The notes under the pieces were generated by a model, which made no database searches, was not told where the DNA came from, and saw only the letters and a program-made list of their open reading frames with translations. 64,000 bases of DNA. Origin: Lucifuga dentata (Eukaryota; Chordata; Actinopteri; Ophidiiformes; Bythitidae). Of the stretch, positions 37,677-48,732 are shown one piece after another. Each line of letters begins with the position of its first letter. Position 1 is the first letter of the stretch. Position numbers and translations under genes: made by a program. The stretch covers positions 248,001 to 312,000 of the forward strand of contig VXCM01000792.1 in NCBI GenBank assembly GCA_014773175.1. The letters run 5' to 3'.

Positions 37677-39726
37677 CATTAGACATATTAAGTAGTGCAC
37701 ATCAGATATGTTAATCAAGACAATGATATGGAGAGGAGAGGAGAGGGTGTTGTGTCAAGTAGCTTAGTAGCTAATAATAGCTCAGTCAGCCTATAGCTTA
37801 TTTTTAGCCCAGCTGGCTAATAGGCTAGCTAGTTATCACTCTGACTAGCCTACATACGTGCTGCAGTGAATTTGCACTCAGAGCCAAAACCAGCTGATTA
37901 GCCATATTTTCTTTCTAAAAGGAAAACATCACTGTCACTGACCTTCCTTATTATATTAATATGTCAATGCCTTTGACTGAAGATTCCAGCAAATTGCGTT
38001 TCTTGGCTACTTAGCACAGTTCCTCGTTATGTATTTGACCTCCAGCACCTTGTTTCCAGGCTCAAGTAAAAATAGCATCTCCGTGCCAAGGCAGCACTAA
38101 AGGTTATCAAAGCTTTATGATAATATGACTAATTAAATACATTTTAAACTAATTACAGTGCATACCTATGCCAAGTCTGAACATGCTTTGGGACTATGAA
38201 CCCAGAAGAGAACGGAACTCCTGTAATTATGGACTTAATTGTTTTGTCACAAAAAACAGTAGTTTTCAAAATTTGTCTGAACCTGGACAAAATTGCATCT
38301 ATTAGTTTATGATGGGATGAATATGATTGTCTTTTCCCCATTAAGACTGGTTTACTACTTTTGTCTCTATGTTCAGAAATCATTTCACAAATTCCTGGAT
38401 TTGCTTCTATATTACACCAAATTCAACAGGTTCTTCAGCCTTTTTCATCAAAATCACTTCACATCTTTGAGTAATCCTGATTGCACGTTCCACAGATGCA
38501 AGTGAAAACATAACCTCCTTGGTGAAAATAAAAACTGTACATTTGTAAATTCTGCATATATTTTTGAAAACATTTATAAGCTAACTGGAATGCCATGACT
38601 GAAAACGCAGAGATAGTGTCATGTTAATCTGAGCCTCTGTCTAGCTTGTCTAGACAGTTTAAGTCTCTCTCTTGCCAAGTATAATTTTTTAAAACCCCTC
38701 ATCTAAACTAACAACAGTTGATTAATTCAAACCAAGTGCATAAATATCAAAACGAGCATGATAACCAAAAAAAAAAATAAAAAAAGTGATGGAACTGTCA
38801 CGTATACAAAGTCATGTTAACATCTGAACATTTGAAGATGGATACTGGGATGTTTTGACATGCTGCTGACAGCAGCCTTGGACTACTTCTGCACAGGAGT
38901 CACGTTACTCACCCTGCGTCACCCTCACTGCATATCCACCAACACACACACATGCAAACACATGCACGCACACAAACACACAATTATAATCCACCCCTCT
39001 TACCCCATTTGCGCGCCCTTAGACCACTGTACCCCCTACCTCACATTACAGCAACCCCCCCACCACCACCTGCATCCTGTCTCTCTGACCCCTTGAGGCG
39101 AAACTGTGTGTGTGTGTCTGTGTGTGTCCTTTGCTCTTGACCCAGAGGCCTTATACCTTCAAAGTAGCAACATAATTTTAAAAGCAAAACAAGAGAGGAA
39201 AAAGACAGCATAAGAAGGGTGCTAGAGACATACAGGACATATCCCCCCATTTGTTTGTCTGTGTGTGTGTGTTTGTGTGAAGAAATTTGTCTCTTGTCAA
39301 CCATCAATGTGTCCCACTAGTGTCCATCTTTCACACTATACTGCTTTCTGTCTTTGTTTCTGTTCCTCTCTCAGATGTTTGAACAAAATATGATGCTGAA
39401 CCAGCTTCTGACATACACACAAACACACATACATATATACACACACACACATACACAAGTCACCACATGAGCCTGTTTATAATAGCGACTCACAAATTTA
39501 TGTATTATTCATCTTCTAACCAACAACATCTTGTGACATCAGTATGTTGGAAATGAGACAAAAACACTTTCGCTGCCCGCACAGATCTGTTCAGGGTTGT
39601 ACAAAACCACGCGTCTAATGGAATATTCCACTGTGGTGCAGACACACACACACACACACATGCACATGCTGATGAAGACCAACAGAAATACATGCAAAAT
39701 GGTGATCTACATTTTGTCTCTATATC

Positions 39727-39861
39727 ATCTATCTATCTATCTATCTATCTATCACTCTCTCTCACAAACAAACACACGTAGATGCACACGTATNATCTAT
39801 CTATCTATCTATCTATCTATCACTCTCTCTCACAAACAAACACACGTAGATGCACACGTAT
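39727..39861. repeat. (ATCT)n and exact 67-bp duplication around a single N
   Basis: 39727-39793 and 39795-39861 are identical, separated by N at 39794. Each copy starts in an ATCT microsatellite and ends cacacgtat. Probably an unresolved contig overlap. Confidence 0.85.
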
Positions 39862-40822
39862 GCACAAACAAATTCACGTTTACCAAAAGTGAGATTCAAG
39901 TCATCTAAACAAGAGCAAATCAACCATGTGCAAATAAATGAAAATGTGTATGCAAACTTGTCTTGCAACTGTGAGGTTTTGGTGTGTGAAGAAATCCTCT
40001 TTTCTTTTTTACAGCAGCATCATTTTGATAAACTTTCAGAAAAATAACCTTTGACCCTGGCAAAGTCAGACATGTTTTGTGTCTGACTTCCGTTTCCTGT
40101 TGCTTGGTGATGCTCCAAGAGGCATGTTCTTTGGCTTCTGTACTACCCTCCAAATTAATTTAAGTGTTTTAGAGCCAGGAGATGAGTTTAGATCAGTAGA
40201 AATTACACTCCATGTTAAATTACAATAGAAAAATCAAGATTTTTCCTTTAGTTTCTCTACTTTGTTGTACATTTTTCTTAGCTGTCAGGACAGGACAGGC
40301 CTCAGGACTGGCATTTGGGTCAAATTTAGTTTCACGAACATACAAACAACCATTTTCAAAACACTCACCAAACATGACTCAGTGCTCTTTCTACACATTC
40401 TACATAACACAGCACACATACACTTCCTGTCTCAAACTATTTAGGTCACATGAGTTGATGTGTGTCAACGGGCTGTCTGTCAAACAGGCTCAATGCTATA
40501 TATTCAAATACCAGTACGTTTTTAGCATTATTATTAGCAAGATTTTACTTGTTCAACAGTCTGAACAACCTTGACAGGATTAAAAACAAACCAGTTACTG
40601 AACAACTGAGGTATTCTGATGCATGAGAAACAATGTGCTGTGAATAGGAATGTGACAAATACTATACAACACAAATACAACTGGCCCTGCAAGTGCTAAA
40701 AAGTCCCATGTCAGCTCTCTGCTATATTCCTCCCAGTAGTAGAAGTATTTAAATCCTTTACTGCTAGTACATGTAAACAAGTGTAAACCACAATTAAAAT
40801 ACTGAATTTTAATATAAGATTG

Positions 40823-40963
40823 CTATGGAAGCCCATTTCTGCCACTTAGGAAAAAAAAAGAGTTCTGACTTTAATCTCAGAACTCTTTTTNTTTTTTTTT
40901 TTTTTTTTTTTTTTTTTTGTTCAAGCAGTGGAAATGGGCTTCCATAGAAACAGGCTTCCATAG
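40823..40963. mobile_element. Palindromic MITE with GATTG target duplication
   Basis: Terminal inverted repeats CTATGGAAGCC and GGCTTCCATAG are exact. The flanks are GATTG on both sides (40818-40822 and 40964-40968). Inside, agagttctga and tcagaactct form a further hairpin, followed by a poly-T tract with one unresolved base. Confidence 0.65.
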
Positions 40964-43299
40964 GATTGCAGTACTCCTAATTTGACTATAGACAACAAAA
41001 ATCATACGTGCTATTTTGGGTTTGTTTTTTTTTTTTCATGCTGTCAGATCAGATGAAAGCTGAGAAAATCCAGAAATATCAAAACTTCATTGTGTCATCA
41101 AGCTGAAATAATGCAGATCCCTGAATGTTTTGAAGATACAATATCTTTTGAGTACAACAGTGTCTCTCAAGGTGGAAACAGTCATCACTCAAAATTTTGT
41201 TTTACCTACTGTGTTTTAGCAAATATACTTAAATGTACTTCTGCTTATTCCATTCCTTTTCTCATGTGTAACATCTTCAACAGGCTAATGAATGCCAACA
41301 TGGACAATGCATTTCTCATGTTGTGATTAGATGTGTTCATGATCATTTCTGAAAGCTGCATGGTGTCAGGACAAACAGAAAACACCTCTCACTGAGTACG
41401 TTCTTTGAACACATGCTTACTAATACAAAGAACAAACACAATTGCAAATATGTGTCTAGCAAACAGGTGGTGGAATGTTTAATTTAAGGTGCTTTACAGT
41501 GCCATGTGCACATTCATGTTGATTCTGGGTGAACACAGTTGCAAGAAAATGTCTCACCCCGGCAATGTTAATGCTGTGAGAAATACAAACCACTTAACAA
41601 CGCAGTGACAAAGAAAGTGGGCAATTTCAATCCTGTGAATCAGCTAATTAGACAAATGACACAAAAAAATGTATGATCCTCATCCCATTTTCAAAGCTAA
41701 ACATTCACTGACTGATTAAAATATGTATATCTCTGAATATGTTTTTATATTTAAACAATACTTCTGATAAAACTTACGTTATTGATACATGTATTATGTT
41801 TGTGTGCGTGTGTGTGTGTGTGTATGTGTTGTATCCATTACTTTGAGTGCAGCACTGCTAACAGGTTAATGACATTACTGGAACAGAGCCATTTCTCTTC
41901 TCTCCTCTTCAAGCCTAGAAATCCATCTACCTATCCCTGTCTGTGTCTCTGTGCGTGCGTGTGTGTGTGTGTGGTATGTGTGTGTTGTTGCAAGACAGCA
42001 GTTTTTCCAAGCCACTCGAGCCCCATTTTGGCATTTTTGTGTTTTACATATCAAACTAAACAACAACAAGATTCCCTGACATAGTGATGAAATTAAAAAT
42101 GTCAAGGGGTGGTGGGCTCCATACCCAGATGCCAAACATCCAAAACCTCAATAAAAATCTCAGTTTGACCTGCTGCTGGCTCAGATGGGTATGTTATGTT
42201 TACCAACATTAAAGCTCCCTCAGTGGTTATCTGCCGTTTTGGCAAAACTTCCAACTGTGTGATAACCCAGTGCACAATCTTACATTATGAAACCCTAAAA
42301 GTTGCCAAAGTTTGGCTTACAGCCTCATCAGTCAAATCTCTGGCATTCAGGCTGTCTGCTACTTTAAATGAAAAATGGGACATCAGTCTGTCTTGGGACA
42401 TTCTGTAGTCTGGATGAATCAGAAAAGATGGGAACAGTGATTGGTAAAATCCCAAGGGGACATCTAAGGGTAAAGGAATATAATGCGATTAAGCACCAAA
42501 AAGGATAAAACTACTTTGGACAGAGAAACTTCTTTAGATAATCAGCTGAGACAATGATTGTGAAGGTGAATTTAGCAAAATAGAGTATACTGATGGTGGA
42601 GGAGAATTTCAAACATTAAAATTAACCGCCATCCAAACAAACAGATCCAAAGTGTGGTGGGGTCAAATTTGCTCAAGCATTTCACACCTTTTGAATCCAA
42701 ATTTATTCTGCCCCAATGGAAAAATCTGACCTTTACCATGACTTCTGGTGCATTCTTCAAGTCTTAAAACTGCCAGGGACAAGATTTTATCAGTTTTGCA
42801 GAAATCAAAATCAGAAACATCTGTAAATTGTGCTTCATATCATGCAAAAGGTCAAATGATGAGCTACAGCCAAAAGAACAGAGAAGCAGTTTTATATTTT
42901 CAGAGGCTGAGATATGTTTTTTGCTGCTGCTGCTGACTAAGTCGATCTGGCTGTATTTGCAGTTTGAAGGATTAACAACGTTGTTTATTCACACATAATT
43001 GTGAACATATCTATAAATAGGATTTCAAAACTCCTGAAAAACACTATGTCAAAAGCCAGCTCATTTCTGCTGCTCTGGCACCCATGGCTGCAGGCATGAG
43101 GATAAAACCCCCAAATATAGCCTGGTTCTTTTCTACATGCCTGCAAAAACTCACTCTGCTGGTATGGGTGGCATTTAACAGGACATTTAGTTGTGAATTC
43201 TTATGGTGATTGTATTTTCTAAGTATTTTTTCCCCACATTTTCTACACAAATTGTCTTTCTCGCATACTCACCGAGTATGATCTCGCAAATCTGGAGGA

Positions 43300-43557
43300 T
43301 TACATACTATATCCACCAGGAGGAAATGTGGTCTGCATAGAAAAAGCTTTAAAAAAAATCACTTCTGATTTCACTCCACCACATACACAAAGAGGACGAC
43401 AATCAAAAACAGCGACAGCAGTGACAGCAGAGATGATGCGAGCGATTAAATTAATCCCCTGATACTCGATCAGCTTCTCCTCATAACTATCAGGCAGCTT
43501 GCTGGTCGCTGTCACTGCTGATGCAAGAAAAACTGACATACAGCCCCGGTAGCTTTT
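43300..43557 (-). other. Unassigned minus-strand open frame with TATA-like box
   Basis: 79 codons from ATG at 43539 to a stop at 43300, beginning MSVFLASAVTATSKLPDSYE. TATAAAAG lies just upstream at about 43557-43550. The composition looks more coding-like than the surrounding DNA, but I recognise no family and no clear splice link to slc45a4. It could be an alternative first exon, a small gene or chance. Confidence 0.25.
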
Positions 43558-45018
43558 ATAGGTATTGCATCTTGTGGACGAGTAGTGTTAATTCTAGAAG
43601 ACATACACACCCAAAGCTTCTGACTGGAATGAAAGTTTTCAAATGTTCCTCTTTGGGCTTTGCAAATGACAATAGCGCCTTTGAAATCTGCTAAAAATCC
43701 CCCTATTAACTGCTTTGGAAATGCTCAGGAGGATATAAGCACATCAGCCTGTTTCTCCTCAGCGATACAAAGTTAGAGAGTGTTTGCGCACAGTGTCCAT
43801 GTGACTGGAAGCCATGAGGTCAAGACACATGCAGCGAACTACAGAAATGAGAGGCTGCTGGGTGAGACGGTGGAACGGTGCGTTCAAGCTCCGTAAAGAT
43901 CAAAGCATCAAAACGGAGGAGGGAGATAAGAAGGGAGAAAGAGGACGAGAGAAATGGTGAGAGAAAGAGAGATGGAGGACAAGGCAGACAATTATGAAAG
44001 GAAAGATTTGGAGAGCAGACAGGAGAGCAAGCAAAATGGAAAGACTCTATTCTTAGAAGATGTTGTGTATTATTGATGATCTTGCTGGCTGTACTTTGTG
44101 TGTGTGTGTGTGTGTGTGCTATCTCACTGCCGATGACTAAATATACAGTACATTGCAGCCATCTGATATTGACTTTGATAATATTCCTTCACTGAAAACC
44201 AACCAATCATGCAATGCAATCTTGCTGATATTCTCAACATGCATACACATTAAAAACAGATAAAAACACGTCATTCTGGTGCACACATATTTGCTCAGAT
44301 TTCCATCCACACAGAGATACATCAGTTAACGATCAAAATCACAACATCTACTTTCTAGTTTTTGCAAGAAAGTGTTAGTCATGTTGACTTTTCCTCAGCT
44401 CTGTTGACTGCAAACAGGAAGAAAGGCTGTCAAAGGATAACAGCACAATGTAACAAGCAGTGTGATGACATGCAGAGAAGTTTAACTTGCCTTGAAGGTA
44501 AACCAACTAGACCTGCCAGATCTTCACTATGGGTGATACTTTGATTTCCCTGATAGGTCAAAACAATGTAAAAATACAAGCTGCTGGATATTGTGACGTC
44601 AGTCGCGTTCAATCAAACTTTACAGCAGTTAGTGTATGCATGCGATCTGATAGAGATAAGAAGAGGGGGAACTATTGATGGCAGGCTACTTCATTAAGTG
44701 AGACAGCACACACACACACACACACACACATTTGTGCTCAGATCCAGTGGGAAAACATGCTTTTTTTATTTTTTCTTTCCCTCTCAGGTTTGCGTCCAAA
44801 AACATCAGGGAACTGGGTTATTGACACACACACAATCACGATTCAGGACATGAAGTTTGATCAGTGTGCAATAGACAGAGACGCTGTGAGTCTTAAATTC
44901 AGTTAAATAAAAAAAATTGACATGTTATCATAGACAAAACTGCTACTTGATCACCACCATACGTGCAGGGTGATCAGCCCAAATTATTACACCATCATCT
45001 GCAACCTGTTGGAAATGT

Positions 45019-45145
45019 CATTCCCTGCACATTTCTTGTGTGTTTTTAAAAAAAAAAAAACTTTTGTCATTTTGCCTTTATNCATTCCCTGCACATTTCT
45101 TGTGTGTTTTTAAAAAAAAAAAAACTTTTGTCATTTTGCCTTTAT
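45019..45145. repeat. Exact 63-bp duplication around a single N
   Basis: 45019-45081 and 45083-45145 are identical (cattccctgcac to gcctttat), with N at 45082 and a poly-A tract in each copy. Probably an unresolved contig overlap. Confidence 0.85.
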
Positions 45146-47278
45146 TGGGAAGTTTTTCAGTAGAGAAAAGGAGGAAACAAAGGCAGAAAGAAGGGGGATG
45201 AGAGCAGCAAAGGTCCCTGGCTGGTCTCCCAAGAAGTTGCATGGTATTTGCCTCAAGGCTCTATACACACTGTGTGAATTTGTGAATTTGACACAGACAA
45301 AAGATAACATTCATGAAAGAATTGTGAAAAAAAATCTCTGGTTGTCAATCCAAAAGTCAGAAATTCAAAAATCTCTTGATCTGCTATCCATCATAAATAG
45401 TGTGTATGCATTGGTCAATGATTTATAGTGCTAGGAGGTATGTGGGTTAAAAAAAAAAAAACATGCTTTGTTGTAAATTTTCACTGTATATCACCAGTTA
45501 TTTGCGACAATACTTCCACTGAAAACTACATATTGGCTGACTGCTTATAATCTAATCTTCTCAAAGGTAATTTTATTCATTCTATGTGTAGATTTACTTA
45601 TGAATGCAGAGCAATAAATATTTTAGCATCGATTGTTACTGTTACTTTAAGCCAATGCATATGTGCAAGGTGTTTTGTTTGCATGTGTGTGTTTAAATGC
45701 ATATGACTGTTTGGGCATGACCAGTCATGTCTGGCTGCTTTTGTGTGTGTTGTGATGCTCCCATGCTGACTAAGCACCAGTTGATAGCAAACATTTCATC
45801 AAGAGGAAGTCTATTGCTTTCACTTCAGCTATACTGACACAGTCTGATTCTAAATTGCTCACAACAGCACATCACGTGATGTTGAAAACCCAAGCAAGGG
45901 ACACCAAGGGACACCAACATTTTAAGGAAGAAGTGTACATTGTGTGTGTGTTAGAGATGTTGTGCAACCCTGTCAGGTTGGTCCAAATCAATTACACACT
46001 GCACGAACCCTTTTTTAAGGGGTGGTCACATAGTTGACATCCTTTCAGTATTGCTCTGCGTGGTTTTTCAGCAAAATAGAAGCACTTTAGACTTGAAGGA
46101 CAATAGAAGCAGCACATCTGTTGGTCATTTATGTCTCTCTTTAGGACCTTTGTTTTATTTTGTGCAGATTTTACAGCACAAGCAGGACTTTAAAAATGCA
46201 GCATGGAAACAAAATCAGAGGGCATGACTGAAAAGCTACCTCTCTGGGTTGTGTGTGCGTGTGTGTGTGCACGTGTGTGTGTTTTAAACTCACCAAAAGG
46301 CCTTGAAAGCTTCATAAATGACGCTGAGACGTCGTCCTCTGGCCAAAGCTGCAATCTAACGCAGATCCTATAGTCGTACCTGCACACGCACACACGCACA
46401 CACACACACACACAATTGCAGACACTTAAAAAAACATTTTATGAGCACAGCACCCAGTGTTGCAGTAGTACACTCACACATACACAATCAACGCAGCAGC
46501 CAACCAATATGTACATACGCTCTATTCTCGCTCATGCACATAAACATCAAAATACAATCCATCAAAATGATCTAAACTGCAGCAGGAGGTGGTGGTAAGA
46601 AAAATAAACGCCACTGATGAATGACAGCAAACCTGAGCTTCATAATACATCCTATAGAAGTATTTATATTTGCAACAAAGGTTCAAATATAAACAAACAG
46701 ATGTCACAGCAGTAATTTTTTTTACATTCAAGTCTAACTGCAGACAAACTCCAACACCAGAAGTGATGACATTTAAAAGAACAAGCTACAGATGATGAAA
46801 ACATGAATTATTTATTACATAAGACACTCTTTTCTTTTTAATCCTGGGCAGTCCATGAGCCTAGGCTAGGATCACAAAGATACAAACACATCTTTTCTCT
46901 CTTACTTTATTTTCTCTGGGGTCATACTGTATATGTGTTACTACAGCATTTGGTTACTTGCCATTTTCAGCGTGTTGCTCTTACTGCACTCCACTCAATC
47001 TCAAAAATACAAATGTCATGTTTCCCTGAGCTTCTTTTCTAGTTAAACCTCCTCAGCTTTAAATTTTACCACCACTCTATCCGAAGTCCTAATTATAAAC
47101 TAATTAGAGCAACCTATTTATGCAACCTGTCCCGTGGCAGACAGCCCGCATCTCCACCATCTCCTCTCCCCAAACTCCAAATTCGGGACACATTTTTACC
47201 GAGTTTGCCACGGTGACAGCTTTGTTTCTGCGTGTTTTTGTATTTGCCAAACACTAGCATACTGTAAACCTCCTCCTC

Positions 47279-47327
47279 CTCCACCTCCTCCTCCTCCGTC
47301 AGGGAGACGGAGGAGGAGGAGGTGGAG
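47279..47327. repeat. Perfect 22-bp inverted repeat, 5-nt loop AGGGA
   Basis: Arms at 47279-47300 (pyrimidine-rich, CCTCC repeats) and 47306-47327 (GGAGG repeats) are exact reverse complements, with loop AGGGA at 47301-47305. It lies in the slc45a4 CpG-rich region, just inside intron 1. Confidence 0.9.
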
Positions 47328-47333
47328 ATGGAC

Positions 47334-47362
47334 TTGCGGCTGCAGAGGGACTGCAGCCGCAA
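47334..47362. repeat. Perfect 12-bp inverted repeat, same AGGGA loop
   Basis: The arms TTGCGGCTGCAG (47334-47345) and CTGCAGCCGCAA (47351-47362) flank AGGGA, six bases beyond the preceding 22-bp hairpin and with an identical loop. Confidence 0.9.
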
Positions 47363-47468
47363 CCTGAGATGGTGTGTACTCCGCCTGCCAGAGCCCAGCA
47401 TTGCGGCTCCGAATTTCACAACCGACCGACCGTCCGTCCTCCGGTGTTTAAAGGTGCACCGCGCTCAC

Positions 47469-47577
47469 CTCGCCGGCTTCTTCCTGCTGCTGGCCGCTGC
47501 TTTTCTTCGCCGTGCTGTCGGAGCGTCTCTTCACTCTGCAGAAGCTTTTGTTGTTTTTGTTGCATAGGTCCTCCGCT
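47469..47577 (-). other. slc45a4: slc45a4 first exon (5' UTR or alternative N-terminal coding), approximate 5' end
   Basis: A strong donor GGCGAG|GTGAGCG ends this exon at 47469, just downstream of a TATA-like box. It can join the acceptor at 28484. An ATG at 47565 opens a frame of 32 codons plus one base that continues without a stop into the SLC45A4 frame of exon 2, so it could be coding. Mammalian homology begins only at exon 2, so the default reading is leader. The 5' end is inferred from the TATA-like box. Confidence 0.6.
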
Positions 47578-47599
47578 CCTTCTGCGGCTGAAGCCAGAG

Positions 47600-47694
47600 C
47601 TTTAAATACGCCTTTAAAAGGAATATCTATCGGAAGAAGAAAAGTAGCCCCGACTTCCGTCGACGTCACGTGTAATTTGCATAAAGGGGCGGGG
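47600..47694 (-). promoter_or_regulatory. slc45a4 proximal promoter
   Basis: In transcript order: a GC box (GGGGCGGGG on plus, 47686-47694), a perfect octamer ATGCAAAT (47682-47675), an overlapping E-box and CRE (CACGTGACGTCG, 47672-47661) and a TATA-like TATTTAAA (47608-47601). Spacing suits a start near 47575, just before the first exon and its donor. Motifs are seen directly; their use is inferred. Confidence 0.6.
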
Positions 47695-47811
47695 TTATGT
47701 TGTGGTACACAAAGTGAAGGGAGAGTTTTTTTCAAAGGTAAAGGAGCATCACGTTTTAGGGCATATGCATGTGCAGGAGAGATTTCTCTAAAGACACTGA
47801 GGGCGGTCAGC

Positions 47812-47814
<3 letters not shown>

Positions 47815-47853
<39 letters not shown>
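47815..47853. repeat. (CT)n microsatellite upstream of slc45a4 promoter
   Basis: A CT run about 120 bp upstream of the GC box. GAGA/CT tracts near promoters can affect chromatin, but no function is shown here. Confidence 0.95.
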
Positions 47854-47856
<3 letters not shown>

Positions 47857-47957
47857 AAAGTCCATACTGAAAAAAAGTTGAAAGAGTGCTAAAGCCATAA
47901 TTGAAAATTAACCGAAACATATTCCATCTCCTGCATTCAAAAGTCTGCGTGAATAAA

Positions 47958-47959
<2 letters not shown>

Positions 47960-48012
<53 letters not shown>
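47960..48012. repeat. Poly-A tract
   Basis: An almost pure A run of about 53 bp with one G, immediately before a hAT-like fragment. Confidence 0.95.
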
Positions 48013-48013
<1 letters not shown>

Positions 48014-48120
48014 GTGGTTCTCAGTCTATGGTATGTGTACCACCCTGAGTACTTGAAGCAACCTGGTTGGGAGATGACTGTAAATTTCTGCAAAGAAATC
48101 AAAACAAATGAAATGTATTG
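48013..48120. mobile_element. Fragment of the same hAT-like MITE family
   Basis: It begins GTGGTTCTCAGTC right after a poly-A tract. It aligns with the reverse complement of the right end of the 37427-37676 element, sharing blocks such as gtacttgaag, agatgact and aaatttctgca. No opposite terminus was found, so the right boundary is approximate. Confidence 0.55.
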
Positions 48121-48701
48121 TTAATGTCAAATTATTCACCAATGAAAGTGGCTTCAATGTGACAGTTTTAGAAGTTTAATTTTTGATATTTGTTTTGAAT
48201 TTTTTTTTTTTTTTTTTTTTTTTTGCAAAACATGAGGTTTTCCTGTAATTTTTCCTACAGTTTGTGATAAAAATTAATAAAATATGCAAGACTTTCCACT
48301 CTATAGTGTGCACCAGTATCTATGCAAAAAATGTAACACAATAATAATTCTGAAAATGAATGAATTATAAAAGTCCTAAAACTGGAAATTTAAAGTTTTC
48401 TTCCAGAAAGGTGATTTTTCAGGCTGAGATACAAGGTTTTTACCTGACAACAGAAAAATTTTGTGATTTTGTCCCACATGGGGAAAAAAAAATCTTTATC
48501 TGACTGTTGGGTTAATATAGCAGAGCAGAAAGTACAACTTAAAATTATACACAAAAAAAAAAAANAAAAAAAAAAAAAGAAAAAAAAAAGAAGAGCACAT
48601 TGAGGTGATGTGAGGTGAAGAAACAGAGAAAAATGGGTTTCCTGATGTGGTAAAAATAACTTGTTTTGTACATTCAGTCAACTGAAGACACACACACACG
48701 C

Positions 48702-48732
<31 letters not shown>

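Larger units (their letters stand above)
28485..47468 (-). other. slc45a4 intron 1 (19 kb)
   Basis: It contains a hAT-type element with an 8-bp target duplication (35969-36255), another hAT-like MITE (37427-37676), a palindromic MITE (40823-40963), several CA, GA and ATCT microsatellites and an isolated open frame with a TATA-like box on minus (43300-43539). No exon of a known gene was seen. As the first intron behind a CpG-rich promoter it may hold enhancers, which cannot be seen here. Confidence 0.7.
47100..47700. other. CpG-rich promoter segment
   Basis: This stretch is clearly richer in G+C and CG dinucleotides than the surrounding AT-rich DNA, for example around gccggcttc, gcggctg and cgaccgaccg. 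It spans the promoter, the first exon and the start of intron 1. The boundary was set by eye. Confidence 0.6.

Noticed and set aside
47114..47419. Minus-strand 101-codon frame with Ser and Glu runs next to slc45a4 exon 1
   Set aside because: It begins at GTG rather than ATG, lies downstream of the strong first-exon donor and its acidic run is just the GAG triplet hairpin arm.
47448..47735. Minus-strand 95-codon frame through the first exon and promoter
   Set aside because: It starts upstream of the TATA-like box, is out of phase with exon 2 and would stop a few codons after splicing.
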